NCBI RefSeq assembly: GCF_014205275.1
Contig: NZ_JACHND010000001.1
Location: 1,240,001-1,304,000 of the forward strand
Direction of reading: 5' to 3'
Origin: Sphaerisporangium siamense
Lineage (GTDB): Bacteria; Actinomycetota; Actinomycetes; Streptosporangiales; Streptosporangiaceae
DNA length: 64,000 nucleotides
In this document: piece by piece, positions 1 through 9,033 of the stretch
Layout of the letters: each line of letters opens with the position of its first letter
How positions within the stretch are numbered: the stretch's first letter is position 1
Notes under the pieces: model-generated
What the model was told of the DNA's origin: nothing
What the model saw: only the letters and a program-made list of their open reading frames with translations
Databases searched by the model: none
Program-made: the position numbers and the translations under genes

Positions 1-240
1 GGCGAGGCCGTTGCCCCACAGGTAGCCCTGCAGCGCGGACGACATCGTGACGGACAGGTTCGGCAGGTAGTAGCCGGCGTCGTCCCGCATCTGCCCGAGC
101 ACCTCGCCGGGCGACGGAACCAGCGTTCCGAGGCTGGTCAGCGACGCCGCCTGCCAGGCGAGGCCCACGACCACCACGGTCAGGAGCGGCGCGACGGCGT
201 GCCGCGTGCGCAGGGGCAGGCCCCGGGCCACGGCGCTCAC
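1..240 (-). CDS. ABC transporter permease, N-terminal part (cut by window edge)
   Basis: This is the first 80 residues of an inner-membrane permease, beginning at a GTG that shares four bases (GTGA) with the stop of the ATPase gene upstream in the operon. One hydrophobic segment is visible near residues 16-30, followed by LVPSPGEVL, the sequence that typically opens SsuC/ThiX-type permeases of the nitrate/sulfonate/taurine/pyrimidine-precursor group. Together with the ATPase and the NMT1-like binding protein it would complete one importer. The rest of the gene lies outside the window, so the EAA loop cannot be checked. Not in doubt as a permease; substrate unknown. Confidence 0.85.
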   Translation of the reverse strand, partial: MSAVARGLPLRTRHAVAPLLTVVVVGLAWQAASLTSLGTLVPSPGEVLGQMRDDAGYYLPNLSVTMSSALQGYLWGNGLA

Positions 241-1091
241 CGGGACGTCCCGTCCCCGTGGCCGGCGAACAGCTTCTCCGACAGCTCATCGCAGATGGCG
301 TGGAAGGCGGCGTCGTGCAGGATCTCGGGCGTGCGCGGCCGCGGCAGGTCGACGCGGACGACGTCCAGGATCGTTCCAGGGCGCGGCGACATCAGGACCA
401 CGGTGTCGGAGAGCAGCACGGCCTCGGCGATGCCATGGGTGACCAGCACGGTGGTCGTGCCGCGCTCGGCCCAGATGCGCTGCAGTTCGAAGTTGAGCCG
501 CTGGCGGGTCAGGTCGTCCAGCGCTCCGAACGGTTCGTCGAGGAGCAGGAGGTCGGGATGGGTGACCAGGGACCGGGCGAGCGACACCCGCTGGCGCATG
601 CCCCCGGACAACTGCGACGGCCTGGCCTTCTCGAACCCGCTGAGGCCGACGAGCCGGATCAGTTCGGCGACCGTGTCGCCGTCGCGGCGGCCGGCCACCT
701 CCAGCGGGAGCCGGATGTTGGCCTCCACGCTGCGCCACGGCAGCAGGCCGGCGTCCTGGAAGGCGATGCCGACGCCGTGCCCCTCCCGCAGCTCGCGCGG
801 GGTGCGGCCGTGGACGGTGACCGTCCCGCCGCTGGGGGTCTCCAGGTCGGCCAGCACCCGCAGGACCGTGGACTTGCCGCATCCCGACGGCCCCAGCAGC
901 CCGACGAACTCGCCGCGCCGGGACTCGAACGAGAAGTCGCGGAGCGCCTCGACCGACGCCCCCTTGTCCACGAAGGTCTTGGTCAGGCCCTGGGTGCGGA
1001 TGCCTTCCGACGCGCGCGTGTCCGCCGTGGCGTCGCCGGTCGCCGCCGTTTCGAGCACTGTTCTCTCCTCAGATCCGGTGCGGCCGGTCAC
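237..1091 (-). CDS. ABC transporter ATP-binding protein (SsuB/TauB-like)
   Basis: Cytoplasmic ATPase of 284 residues that would energise import through the permease downstream. Walker A (GPSGCGKST) lies near residue 69, the signature LSGGMRQR near residue 160 and Walker B ([13 protein letters not shown]) just after, followed by a switch histidine in VTHGIAEA. The family is the nitrate/sulfonate/NMT1 group. The ATG start overlaps the stop of the binding-protein gene by four bases, so the three transport genes are translationally coupled. A 35-residue N-terminal lead before the ABC fold is slightly long, so an internal start is possible. Confidence 0.93.
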   Translation of the reverse strand: MTGRTGSEERTVLETAATGDATADTRASEGIRTQGLTKTFVDKGASVEALRDFSFESRRGEFVGLLGPSGCGKSTVLRVLADLETPSGGTVTVHGRTPRELREGHGVGIAFQDAGLLPWRSVEANIRLPLEVAGRRDGDTVAELIRLVGLSGFEKARPSQLSGGMRQRVSLARSLVTHPDLLLLDEPFGALDDLTRQRLNFELQRIWAERGTTTVLVTHGIAEAVLLSDTVVLMSPRPGTILDVVRVDLPRPRTPEILHDAAFHAICDELSEKLFAGHGDGTSR

Positions 1092-2125
1092 CCGAGCAGC
1101 TCGTTCGTGAACAACGACGCGTCGAGCTTGATCCCGATGCTGCTCAGGCTCGTGATCGTCTCCTGGATGAGGGCGTCGGACATCCAGAAGAGGCCCTTGC
1201 CGCCGGCGGCGTCGTCGCCGGTGACGTACGGCGCGATGGCGTCGAGCGACTTGATCTGCTCGTCGAGCTTCAGGCCGAGGTCGGCGCCGTACTTCTTGAT
1301 GATGACGTCGGCGCCGTGCTTGTGGTCGCGCAGCGCCGCCTCCCAGCCCTGCCTGCTGCCGGCCATGAACTTGCGGGCGTTCTCGCGGGCGGCGGGGTCG
1401 TCCAGTGTCTGCTGGGAGACGAAGAAGACGCTCTGCATGCGGTTGAACCCGTAGTCGGCCAGCGGCATCACGTGCGTCTCCACCCCGCGCAGCGCCAGCG
1501 ACACCGGCTGGTTGGAGGCGAAGCCCCAGATGGCGTCGACCTCGCGGGCGGCGAGGGGAGCCGGGTCGAACTGGATCGGGACGAGCGTGACCTTACTGAC
1601 GTCCACGCCGTTGCGCTTCATGAACACGAGCGCGGTGTTCTTGCCGGCCAGCGTGATGCCGAGCTTCTTGCCCTCGATCTCCTTCGGGCTCTTGACGGGG
1701 TTGTCCGCGAGCGAGATCCAGCACTCGGGGCTCTTCTGCAGCCCGGCACCGACGATCTTCAGCTTCGAGCCGCGGGCGACGGCGGTGGCGACGTTCTCCG
1801 GGATCGCCTCGACGCCGACGTTGACGCGGTTGGTGGTGACCATGGGGACGACCGCGGAGTTCGGCCCGCCCGGGAGGACGTCGACGGTGAGCCCCTGCTT
1901 GGTGTAGAAGCCGTCGTTGACGCCGACGAAGACGCCCGCGTACTCCACGTTCGGGATCCAGGCCAGTTTCACCGAGAGCCGGCTCGGCGAGGCGGCGGTC
2001 TCGCCGCTCCCGCACCCGGACAGCCAGGTGACCGCCGAGCCGGCCGCCACGACGGCCGCGCCTCGGCCGCCGATGCGGAGGAAGGAACGCCGGCCCATGC
2101 CGGGCCGGACAGAGGTACGAGTCAT
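1088..2125 (-). CDS. NMT1/THI5-like ABC transporter substrate-binding protein
   Basis: Secreted solute-binding lipoprotein, 345 residues from the ATG at 2125, which has a GGGAG ribosome site; a longer in-frame start has no support. The N-terminus carries a twin-arginine-like stretch ([10 protein letters not shown]) and a lipobox ending WLSGC near residue 37. The mature start, [22 protein letters not shown], is typical of the NMT1/THI5 family, which includes binders for pyrimidine precursors, riboflavin-type compounds and sulfonates. Because a nucleoside phosphorylase gene lies divergently next door, a pyrimidine or nucleoside-derived ligand is my inference. It is co-directional with the regulator gene 55 bp upstream. 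Confidence 0.9.
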   Translation of the reverse strand: MTRTSVRPGMGRRSFLRIGGRGAAVVAAGSAVTWLSGCGSGETAASPSRLSVKLAWIPNVEYAGVFVGVNDGFYTKQGLTVDVLPGGPNSAVVPMVTTNRVNVGVEAIPENVATAVARGSKLKIVGAGLQKSPECWISLADNPVKSPKEIEGKKLGITLAGKNTALVFMKRNGVDVSKVTLVPIQFDPAPLAAREVDAIWGFASNQPVSLALRGVETHVMPLADYGFNRMQSVFFVSQQTLDDPAARENARKFMAGSRQGWEAALRDHKHGADVIIKKYGADLGLKLDEQIKSLDAIAPYVTGDDAAGGKGLFWMSDALIQETITSLSSIGIKLDASLFTNELLG

Positions 2126-2180
2126 TCGTGCTCCCGAGAACGCGGTCGTCGTGATCGCCGTGGTGATTGGAGTGAGCGCT

Positions 2181-2927
2181 CTACGCGAGATCGATTTCCG
2201 CGAGCAGCGTGTGGATGAGATGAGCGTTGCCGCTGTTGGCGAATTGCTCGGTTTCACGGATCATTCCGTCGAGATGCACGACCATGAACCGCTCGGCGCC
2301 GTCCGCGTCCCGGTCTGAGATGCTCGCGACGATGTCACGGTGCTCCTGGTCCCAGCGGACCAGCGCATCCTGCCTGATTCCGATCATGATGAGCAGGCGT
2401 TCCAGCGGGTCGAGGCGCTCGTCGAAGAGCGTCGTGCTGATCGCCTGGACCTGCTTGTTGTGCGAGGCCTGACCGATCGTCTTGTGGAAGGCGACCCGCT
2501 CCTGCAGGCGCGCGGAGCCGCCCGCCTCGACCATCGCGCGCAGGTGGGACACCTCCTCCGGGCGTGCCCGGAGCGCGGCGGCCCGCGCGGCCTCCCGTTC
2601 GATCCCCCGGCGGCAGGCCAGGTGGTCGACCAGGTCGTGGACGTCGCGCAGGCTGAGCGCGTCGGCGAACGACGACGCCCTGCGGCTGTCCAGCCGCTGG
2701 TTGGCCGCGACACGACGCCCCTCCTCGGTGAGGACCCGGCCCTTCTTCCCCAGCGACCGGGTGAGGGCCCGTTCGTCGAGGTCGGTGAGCAGCCGGCTGA
2801 CGGTCGACTCGCTGATGTCGAATCCGTGCTCACGGAGATGCCGGGTGGCGGCGCGCGCCCCCACCGGGCCCGCATGGGAGTTCATGATCGCCAGAAGCGC
2901 GGACTCCATCGCCGGCGTGTGCCGCAC
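2181..2927 (-). CDS. FCD-domain transcriptional regulator with winged-helix N-terminus
   Basis: Predicted DNA-binding regulator of 248 residues. I chose the GTG at 2927 because GAGGAGG lies just before it; an in-frame ATG 90 bp further out has none. Residues about 5-75 form a winged-helix region (ALLAIMNSHAG to GKKGRVLTEEGRRVA) closer to NrpR/RNase R-type helices than to a classic GntR domain. Residues about 95-235 are helical and resemble the ligand-binding FCD domain. It heads the operon with the NMT1-type transporter and is divergent from the nucleoside phosphorylase, so it probably controls both from the shared 140-bp region, which contains repeated GTCAAT/ATTGAC half-sites. Confidence 0.85.
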   Translation of the reverse strand: MRHTPAMESALLAIMNSHAGPVGARAATRHLREHGFDISESTVSRLLTDLDERALTRSLGKKGRVLTEEGRRVAANQRLDSRRASSFADALSLRDVHDLVDHLACRRGIEREAARAAALRARPEEVSHLRAMVEAGGSARLQERVAFHKTIGQASHNKQVQAISTTLFDERLDPLERLLIMIGIRQDALVRWDQEHRDIVASISDRDADGAERFMVVHLDGMIRETEQFANSGNAHLIHTLLAEIDLA

Positions 2928-2938
2928 GGTTCCTCCTC

Positions 2939-2966
2939 GTCGTCGAGACCTTGTGTCGTCGAGACC
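2939..2966. repeat. 12-bp direct repeat in regulator leader
   Basis: GTCGTCGAGACC occurs twice, at 2939-2950 and 2955-2966, separated by four bases. It lies in the untranslated leader of the regulator gene. The 16-bp period puts the copies about one and a half helical turns apart. Function unknown; a binding site is possible. Confidence 0.5.
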
Positions 2967-2999
2967 GTAGCCGGAACCGTAGAAGTCCGATGAATGTAT

Positions 3000-3051
3000 G
3001 TCAATAGTGACGAACATTGACTAGATATGACACTCTAGCGTCGCAATTGAC
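3000..3051. promoter_or_regulatory. Candidate operator, GTCAAT/ATTGAC half-sites
   Basis: GTCAAT at 3000-3005 and ATTGAC at 3016-3021 form a perfect 6-10-6 inverted repeat. A third ATTGAC lies at 3046-3051, just before the AAGGAG of the phosphorylase gene. The block is A/T-rich in a GC-rich genome and sits between two divergent genes, as expected for an operator of the neighbouring FCD regulator. Confidence 0.5.
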
Positions 3052-3067
3052 GGATGGAAGGAGTCGG

Positions 3068-3862
3068 ATGAGCACCGACAAGCTGGCCCACCACCTGCAC
3101 CTGCGCGCCGGGGACGTGGGAAGGTACGCTCTGCTGCCCAGCAACCCCGACCACGTGGCGGCGATCGCCGCGCTCCTGGACGGCGCGGAGTTCGTGGCGC
3201 GCAACCGGGAGTTCGAGACCTGGCGCGGCACGGTGGCCGGCGAGCCCGTCGTCGTCACCTCCACCGGCGTGGGCGGGCCGTCCACGGCGCTGGCCGTGGA
3301 GGAGCTGGCCGCGCTCGGGGTCGGCACGATGCTCCGGGTGGGGGTGTCCGGTTCGATGCGGTCCGACACGGTGAACGGCGAGCTGGCCGTGCTCACCGGC
3401 GCGATCCGCGACGAGGGCACGACGCGGCAGTACCTGCCGGTCGAGTTCCCCGCGATCGCGTCCATCGACGTGGTGCTCGCGCTGCGGAGCGCCGCGGCCC
3501 GCGCGGGCGTGCCGTACCGGTGCGGGACCGCGCACACCAAGGACTCCTACTACGGCGAGATGGAGCCAGAACGGATGCCGCTCGCGGCCCACCTGACCGA
3601 GCGCTTCGAGACCTGGCGGCGCGGCGGGGCCGTCTGCTCCGAGATGGAGACGGCCGCGGTGTTCATCGTCGGCGCGGTCCTCGGCGTGCGCGCGGGCAGC
3701 GTCGTGATGATGTGGAGCCAGGAGGCCATGGCCACCGGCGCCGCCCCCTCGACGGACCCGCTGTTCGCCACCGCCGTCGACGCGATACGCGCGCTGGTCG
3801 CGGCGGACACCAGGGACACGGCCGACGCCGAGCCGGCCGCCCGGCCCGTCCTCGGGGTGTGA
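3068..3862 (+). CDS. Nucleoside phosphorylase (uridine phosphorylase-like)
   Basis: Cytoplasmic enzyme of 264 residues that would cleave a nucleoside with phosphate to give the free base and ribose 1-phosphate. Start ATG at 3068 follows AAGGAG. Family motifs are GDVGRYALLPSNPDHV near the N-terminus (phosphate site), GVSGSM near residue 97 in the place of the usual GTxGG-type loop, and CSEMETAAVF near residue 194 (ribose-binding Met-Glu-Thr). DSYYGE near residue 160 is typical of the uridine phosphorylase branch. It is divergent from the transporter/regulator operon and its stop overlaps the next start (TGATG), so it is cotranscribed with the CynX-type carrier. The exact base preference is not certain. 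Confidence 0.85.
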   Translation: MSTDKLAHHLHLRAGDVGRYALLPSNPDHVAAIAALLDGAEFVARNREFETWRGTVAGEPVVVTSTGVGGPSTALAVEELAALGVGTMLRVGVSGSMRSDTVNGELAVLTGAIRDEGTTRQYLPVEFPAIASIDVVLALRSAAARAGVPYRCGTAHTKDSYYGEMEPERMPLAAHLTERFETWRRGGAVCSEMETAAVFIVGAVLGVRAGSVVMMWSQEAMATGAAPSTDPLFATAVDAIRALVAADTRDTADAEPAARPVLGV

Positions 3863-5133
3863 TGAACCACCGCCACAGGACCCACGAGGACGCGAGGGCG
3901 CCCGCCACGTCGCCGCCCGGTCACGCGCGCGGCAGGCGGCGGGCGCTCGGCATGCTGGCCGGGGTCGTGCTCGTCGCCCTGAACCTGCGCGTCGCGGTGA
4001 CGAGCCTCGGCGCCGTGCTCGACCAGGCGCGTGCCGATCTCGCCATGTCGGCCGTCGCCGCGTCCACCGCGGCGGCGCTGCCGGTCGTGTGCTTCGGCGG
4101 CGTCGCGCTGGCCGTGCCGTGGCTGATCCGGCGCGTGGGCGCGATGGCCGGGCTCGGCGTCACGGTCGGGCTGCTCCTGGCCGGCCTGCTGATCCGGGTC
4201 GCCGGCGGCGAGATCACGTTGCTGACCGGCACGTTCGTCGCCTGCGCCGGCATCGCGGGCGCGAACGTGCTCATCCCCGTGATCGTCAAGATGGAGTTCC
4301 CGGCACGCGTCGGCGAGGTGACCGGCGCGTACAGCGCGGCCATGTCCGCCGGGGCCGCGATCGGCGCCGCCGCGACCGTGCCGGCCGGCGACGTCCTCGG
4401 CGGCTGGCGGGGCGGCCTCGCCGTCTGGTCCGTGCTCGCCGCCGCCGCCCTGGCGGTCTGGCTGCCCCTCACCCGGCGCGGCGCCGCGCCGGCCGAGCCC
4501 CGCGCCCGGACGTCCGCTCTGACGCGCAGCCCGGTCGCCTGGACGGTGACGTTGCTGTTCGCGACGCAGTCGCTGCTCGCGTTCGTCGTGATGGCGTGGC
4601 TGCCCACCATCTACCTGGACATCGGCTACACGCCGGGAGAGGCCGGCACGCTGCTGGCCGTCGCCCTGGTCGTCGGAGTGCCCGTGTACTTCGCCGTGCC
4701 GATCCTGGCCGCGCGCATGCGGCGCCAGGGGGCGTTCGGCGTGGGCATGACCGCCGTCCACGTCGCCGGACTGCTCGGCCTCCTGCTCCGTCCCGAGTCG
4801 GTCCCCTGGCTGTGGGCGCTGTTCATCGGCGTCGGCGGGGGCGTGTTCCCGCTGACCCTGGCGCTGTTCAGCATGCGCACGCGCACGGCGGAGGACACGG
4901 CGGCCCTGTCGGCGATGGCGCAGAGCGTCGGCTACCTTCTGGCCGCGTTCGGTCCGTTCACCGTCGGCCTGCTCCGGGAGGCCACCGGATCGTGGTCCGT
5001 GCCCGTCGCGCTCCTGGTGGCGATCTGCGTGGTGCAGGCGGCCCTCTGCCTCGGCGCGGGGAGGCCGCGCTTCGTGGAGCGGGGCGCGAGGGCCGCCGTG
5101 CCGGTCAGCGATGGCCGCCGGCGGGGTGTCTGA
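3862..5133 (+). CDS. MFS transporter, CynX/NimT family
   Basis: Integral membrane carrier of 423 residues with about twelve hydrophobic segments. The first segment runs into LNLRVAVTSLGAVLDQ, the hallmark of the CynX/NimT group of the major facilitator superfamily, whose known members move cyanate or nitroimidazoles. The start codon overlaps the stop of the nucleoside phosphorylase gene, so the two are coupled; uptake or export of a base or nucleoside product is an inference from that. The 3' end overlaps the convergent lactonase-like gene by 29 bp. Confidence 0.88.
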   Translation: MNHRHRTHEDARAPATSPPGHARGRRRALGMLAGVVLVALNLRVAVTSLGAVLDQARADLAMSAVAASTAAALPVVCFGGVALAVPWLIRRVGAMAGLGVTVGLLLAGLLIRVAGGEITLLTGTFVACAGIAGANVLIPVIVKMEFPARVGEVTGAYSAAMSAGAAIGAAATVPAGDVLGGWRGGLAVWSVLAAAALAVWLPLTRRGAAPAEPRARTSALTRSPVAWTVTLLFATQSLLAFVVMAWLPTIYLDIGYTPGEAGTLLAVALVVGVPVYFAVPILAARMRRQGAFGVGMTAVHVAGLLGLLLRPESVPWLWALFIGVGGGVFPLTLALFSMRTRTAEDTAALSAMAQSVGYLLAAFGPFTVGLLREATGSWSVPVALLVAICVVQAALCLGAGRPRFVERGARAAVPVSDGRRRGV

Positions 5134-5965
5134 TGGCGTTGTGCACGATCTGGTCGTGGCCGGGAATCAGGCGGGCGCGTAGCCGCCTGGCCTCGCCGAG
5201 CAGCCGTTCGAGGGAGTCCTCCGCCGCTTTCTCGTCGGCGGGGGTCCCCCCGGCGCAGGAGCCGCAGGGAACCCTGTCGTGGAAGTTCTGCGCGAGGTCG
5301 GCGGCGTCCATGGCGAAGAGCCACGTGCCCGTCTCGGGGAGATCGACGCGGTAGGACATGTGCCCGGGGGTGTGTCCCGGGGTCGCCACGGCCCACACCC
5401 CCGGCGCCAGCTCGGCGTCGCCGTCGAGGAGCCGCCAGGCGACCTCGTGCTCCCAGTCCTGCCGCCGGTAACCGTCGTCCAGCGTCGGCACGCCGCTCCT
5501 GGCGAACTCCAGCTCGGCGCGCTGGATGGCCACCGGGACCCCGGCCGCGGCCAGGGTCGGCACGCCGCCCGAGTGGTCCAGGTGCATGTGGCTCACGCAG
5601 GCCAGCGAGAGGTCGCCGGGGCGCAGCCCGACGCCGGCGAGCGCCCGCTCCAGCGGGTCGCCCGGCAGGCCCCAGTTCCAGCGTCCGGTCACGGGAGGAG
5701 CGGGGTACAGGTGCCATTCGGTCTCTGCGGGGTCGGCCCCGTAGGCGTCGGCGGCGGCCGCGTACGCCCGCTGGTTGGCCTCGTCCTCCAGGGCCGCGCG
5801 GCCCATCCCGGTGTCGAGGAGCACCCACCCGGTCTCGGTCTCGACGACGACGCCGGTCAGCGGCTCCCAGTACAGGACCCCGGAGCCGCCGCGCATGGAC
5901 AGCCCCTTGGTCACCCGTTCCGCGCCGTACTGCAGCGAGTACATGCGGCGTGCCTGCGATGTCAT
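5105..5965 (-). CDS. MBL-fold metallohydrolase, N-acyl-homoserine-lactonase type
   Basis: Predicted dinuclear zinc hydrolase of 286 residues. The metal motif HMHLDH is at residues 126-131, a further histidine lies in TPGHTPGH near 195, the bridging aspartate in FAMDAADL and the last histidine in IPGHDQ near the C-terminus. This layout matches AiiA/AttM-type lactonases, which open homoserine lactones or other small lactones. It sits 4 bp downstream of the NCS1 permease gene, which suggests cotranscription and a role in hydrolysing a cyclic compound brought in by that permease rather than quorum quenching; this is inference. Confidence 0.85.
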   Translation of the reverse strand: MTSQARRMYSLQYGAERVTKGLSMRGGSGVLYWEPLTGVVVETETGWVLLDTGMGRAALEDEANQRAYAAAADAYGADPAETEWHLYPAPPVTGRWNWGLPGDPLERALAGVGLRPGDLSLACVSHMHLDHSGGVPTLAAAGVPVAIQRAELEFARSGVPTLDDGYRRQDWEHEVAWRLLDGDAELAPGVWAVATPGHTPGHMSYRVDLPETGTWLFAMDAADLAQNFHDRVPCGSCAGGTPADEKAAEDSLERLLGEARRLRARLIPGHDQIVHNAIRHPAGGHR

Positions 5966-5969
5966 CAGA

Positions 5970-7379
5970 TCACACCCTGTCGAGCACGTGCTGGGGACGC
6001 CGGGCGCTCCGGCGGCCCATCAGCAGGAGGTACACGGCGCCGGTGACGACGGTGCCCGGGATCCAGGACAGGTCCGCGCCGCCGAGCGCCTCGGACAGCG
6101 GGCCGGTGTACCAGGTGTTGCCGACCAGCGGGATCGAGGCGAGGACGCCGACGACGTAGGACAGGATCGCCTTCCACGCGATGCCCTTCCACGTCCAGGT
6201 GGCGGCGTCTTCGTAGTACGGGCCGCGCGGCTCGAAGAACGCGTTCACGTCGTAGTCGCCGTGGCGGACCAGGTAGTAGTCGATCAGGTTGACGGCTCCC
6301 CAGGGGACGAACCCGAGCATCAGGAACGAGAGGAAGTTGCTGAGGTTCGTCACGAAGTTGTCCGACGCCCACATCGCGACGGCGAGCCCGATGAGGAACG
6401 TCGGGAGCAGCATCACGACCCGGAACGTGACCGACGCCTTCACCTTGACCGCGGAGCTCACCGCGGTGATCAGGTTGAGCATGCCGCCGTAGAGGTTCAG
6501 GGCGTTGTTCCCGCCGATGGCCGCGGCGCCGACGATGAGGACCACGAAGGTCAGCGGGCCGTCGCCGAGGACGGCGCGGACCGCGGCCATGGAGTCCAGG
6601 TCCTTGAACTGCACGGCGAGGAACGCGCCGACCAGCCCGGCGGCGAAGTACCCGGTGGTCGCGCCGAGGAAGGTCCAGCCGAAGGTGGACCTGGCGGGGG
6701 TGTCCTCGGGCAGGTAGCGCGAGTAGTCCGAGACGTACGGCGCGTAGGTGAGCAGGAAGGTGGCGACCAGGCCGATCGCGGTCAGGAACGGCCCCCAGGA
6801 GAAGCCGCCGAGCGACCAGTCGAGCCCGCCGTGCCGGATGCTCGCCACGGCGACGATGAGCACGCTGACGGACAGCGGCCAGACGGCGAGCCGGGCGGCC
6901 AGGTGGATGACGCGGTACCCGATCAGCGCCAGGCCGATGCTGACCAGCGAGACCAGGATGGTGGCGATCTCCGGCTCGGCCGCGGGGACGGCGGCGGTGA
7001 GCGCCTGGCCGCCGATGATGGCGGTGACCACGAAGAACCCGCCGTACAGCAGCGCGGCCAGGATGACGGGGAGCAGCGCGCCGTAGTAGCCGAACTGGCC
7101 GCGGCTCTGGATGAGCTGGGGCACGCCGAGCCGGGAGCCCTGCGCCGAGTGCAGGGCCATGAACGCCCCGCCGACGACGTTGCCGATCACCAGGGCGACG
7201 ACCGCCCACAGCAGGTTGTTGCCCACGATGACGGCGAGGGCGCCGAAGACGAACTGGCCGATGCTCAGGTTGGCCGAGCACCAGACGGCGAAGAGGTCGC
7301 GGGCCCTGCCGTGGCGTTCGGATGGGGCGACGACGTCGATGTGGTGGACTTCCACACCGCGGCTCTTTCCTTCGCTCAT
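5970..7379 (-). CDS. NCS1 family nucleobase:cation symporter
   Basis: Membrane symporter of 469 residues with about twelve transmembrane segments. Start ATG at 7379 has AAGGA upstream; a longer in-frame start has no such site. The first membrane segment, CSANLSIGQFVFGALAV, is the NCS1 signature of cytosine, uracil, allantoin and hydantoin permeases. Followed at 4 bp by the lactonase-like gene. The local company of a nucleoside phosphorylase and a possible base transporter supports a purine, pyrimidine or hydantoin-type substrate; no finer call is possible from sequence alone. Confidence 0.9.
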   Translation of the reverse strand: MSEGKSRGVEVHHIDVVAPSERHGRARDLFAVWCSANLSIGQFVFGALAVIVGNNLLWAVVALVIGNVVGGAFMALHSAQGSRLGVPQLIQSRGQFGYYGALLPVILAALLYGGFFVVTAIIGGQALTAAVPAAEPEIATILVSLVSIGLALIGYRVIHLAARLAVWPLSVSVLIVAVASIRHGGLDWSLGGFSWGPFLTAIGLVATFLLTYAPYVSDYSRYLPEDTPARSTFGWTFLGATTGYFAAGLVGAFLAVQFKDLDSMAAVRAVLGDGPLTFVVLIVGAAAIGGNNALNLYGGMLNLITAVSSAVKVKASVTFRVVMLLPTFLIGLAVAMWASDNFVTNLSNFLSFLMLGFVPWGAVNLIDYYLVRHGDYDVNAFFEPRGPYYEDAATWTWKGIAWKAILSYVVGVLASIPLVGNTWYTGPLSEALGGADLSWIPGTVVTGAVYLLLMGRRSARRPQHVLDRV

Positions 7380-7523
7380 ATGATCACATTCCTTGGGGGT
7401 GGGGCGAGGCGAGGAGCGACGACCTGCCCGGGCATCCGCGGGAGAGAGTGCCCGAGGCCGCACGCCACCGGGGTCGTCAGCCTGGGTGGCACGTGGGTGG
7501 GGACGGTAGGAGCCGGGGGCGGG

Positions 7524-8318
7524 TCATGCGTCCTCACCCCACAGCAGGACGTTCAGGAACTGGTGCAGCCGCTCGGTCTCCGGCCGGCGCAGGATCACGC
7601 CGGGCGGGCCGTCCTCGACGATCAGGCCGCCGTCGATGAAGACGGCGCGGTCGGCGACGCGGCGGGCGAAGCCCATCTCGTGGGTGACGATGATCATCGT
7701 CATGCCCTCGGCGGCCAGCTCGCGCATGGTGTCGAGCACCTCGGCGCGCAGTTCGGGGTCGAGGGCGGAGGTCGGCTCGTCGAACAGCATGATCTTGGGG
7801 TTCATGGCCAGCGCGCGGGCGATCGCCACCCGCTGCTGTTGTCCGCCGGAGAGCTGGCGCGGCTTGGCGTCCGCCTTGTGCTCCAGGCCGACCTTGGCCA
7901 GCATCCGGCGGGCGGTCTCCTCCGCCTCACGCGCGGACTTGCGCTGCACGGTGCGCTGACCCTCGATGACGTTGGCGAGCACGGTCATGTGCGGGAAGAG
8001 GTTGAACTGCTGGAAGACCATGCCGATCTCCCGCCGGATGCGGTCCAGCCGGGCGCCCTTGGCGTTGATCTGCTGCCCGAGTACGTGCACCTCTCCGCTG
8101 GTGGGGATCTCCAGCAGGTTGACGCAGCGCAGCAGGGTGCTCTTGCCGGACCCGCTCGGCCCGATGATCGTCACGACCTCGCCCTCGCGGACGTCGAGGT
8201 CGACGCCGCGCAGCACCTCGTTGTCGCCGAACCGTTTGTGCAGGTTCCTGATCCGGATCAGCGGCGGCCGTCCCGTCTCGCTTCCGGCGCCGCGCCGGGC
8301 CGTCTCCGTCTCAGACAT
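7524..8318 (-). CDS. Polar amino acid ABC transporter ATP-binding protein (GlnQ/HisP type)
   Basis: ATPase subunit of 264 residues. Walker A is GPSGSGKST near residue 54, the signature LSGGQQQR near 157 and Walker B IMLFDEPTSALDPE follows; the H-loop is IVTHEMGFA. NLFPHMTVLANVI after the Q-loop is characteristic of the polar amino-acid importer branch. The start overlaps the permease stop by eight bases. With the permease and the family-3 binding protein it makes a complete importer. No second permease is present, so the permease would act as a homodimer. Confidence 0.95.
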   Translation of the reverse strand: MSETETARRGAGSETGRPPLIRIRNLHKRFGDNEVLRGVDLDVREGEVVTIIGPSGSGKSTLLRCVNLLEIPTSGEVHVLGQQINAKGARLDRIRREIGMVFQQFNLFPHMTVLANVIEGQRTVQRKSAREAEETARRMLAKVGLEHKADAKPRQLSGGQQQRVAIARALAMNPKIMLFDEPTSALDPELRAEVLDTMRELAAEGMTMIIVTHEMGFARRVADRAVFIDGGLIVEDGPPGVILRRPETERLHQFLNVLLWGEDA

Positions 8319-8976
8319 GGATGTTGTGCCTTCGGTTCAGCCGCTCGGCGTACGCGGCGAGCGGCAGGTTGATCACCAGGTAGAAGAGAGAGATGAAGAG
8401 CAGGACCTCGATCTGCCGGAAGGTCCGGGCGCCGACGGTCTGGGCGGTGTTGAACAGGTCGGCGACGCCGATGACCGACACCAGGCTGGTGTCCTTGGTG
8501 AGACCGATGAGCATGCTGCCGATCGGGGGGAGCATGCGCCGGATCGCTTGAGGATAGATGACGCGGCGCAGTGTCTGGAGGCGCGTCATGCCCATGGCGT
8601 CGGCGGCCTCCCACTGCCCTCTGTCCAGGCTGAGCACCCCGGCCCGGAAGATCTCCGAGAAGAACGCCCCGTAGTTGAGGCTCAGCGCGATGACGCCGCT
8701 CGTGAACGCGGGCACCTGGACCGCGAACAGCATCGGGAGCAGGAAGAAGACCGCGACGATCTGGAACAGGACCGGGGTGAGCCGGAAGAAGTCCACATAG
8801 ACCCGGGCCGGGACGCGCAGCCACGCGTGCCTGGACATCAGCATCTGTCCGGTGACCAGGCCGATCGCCATGGACAGGATCGCGGCCCACAGGAGGATTT
8901 GCACGGTGAGCGCGGCGGCGCGCGCGAAGACGGGCAACGTGTCGGGGACCCAGGCGAAGTCGAACTCATAGCTCAT
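8311..8976 (-). CDS. Polar amino acid ABC transporter permease (HisM/GlnP type)
   Basis: Inner-membrane permease of 221 residues with about five hydrophobic segments. The ATPase-contact loop is visible as WEAADAMGMTRLQTLRRVIYPQA near residues 131-152. RLTPVLFQIVAVFFLLP is typical of the histidine/glutamine permease family. Cotranscribed with the ATPase downstream and the binding protein 57 bp upstream. Confidence 0.94.
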   Translation of the reverse strand: MSYEFDFAWVPDTLPVFARAAALTVQILLWAAILSMAIGLVTGQMLMSRHAWLRVPARVYVDFFRLTPVLFQIVAVFFLLPMLFAVQVPAFTSGVIALSLNYGAFFSEIFRAGVLSLDRGQWEAADAMGMTRLQTLRRVIYPQAIRRMLPPIGSMLIGLTKDTSLVSVIGVADLFNTAQTVGARTFRQIEVLLFISLFYLVINLPLAAYAERLNRRHNIHV

Positions 8977-9033
8977 CGGAATCTGCCCTCGTTCTCCGCG
9001 CGCCGTCCTCGGTGACGCCCGGACGTCGTACGG

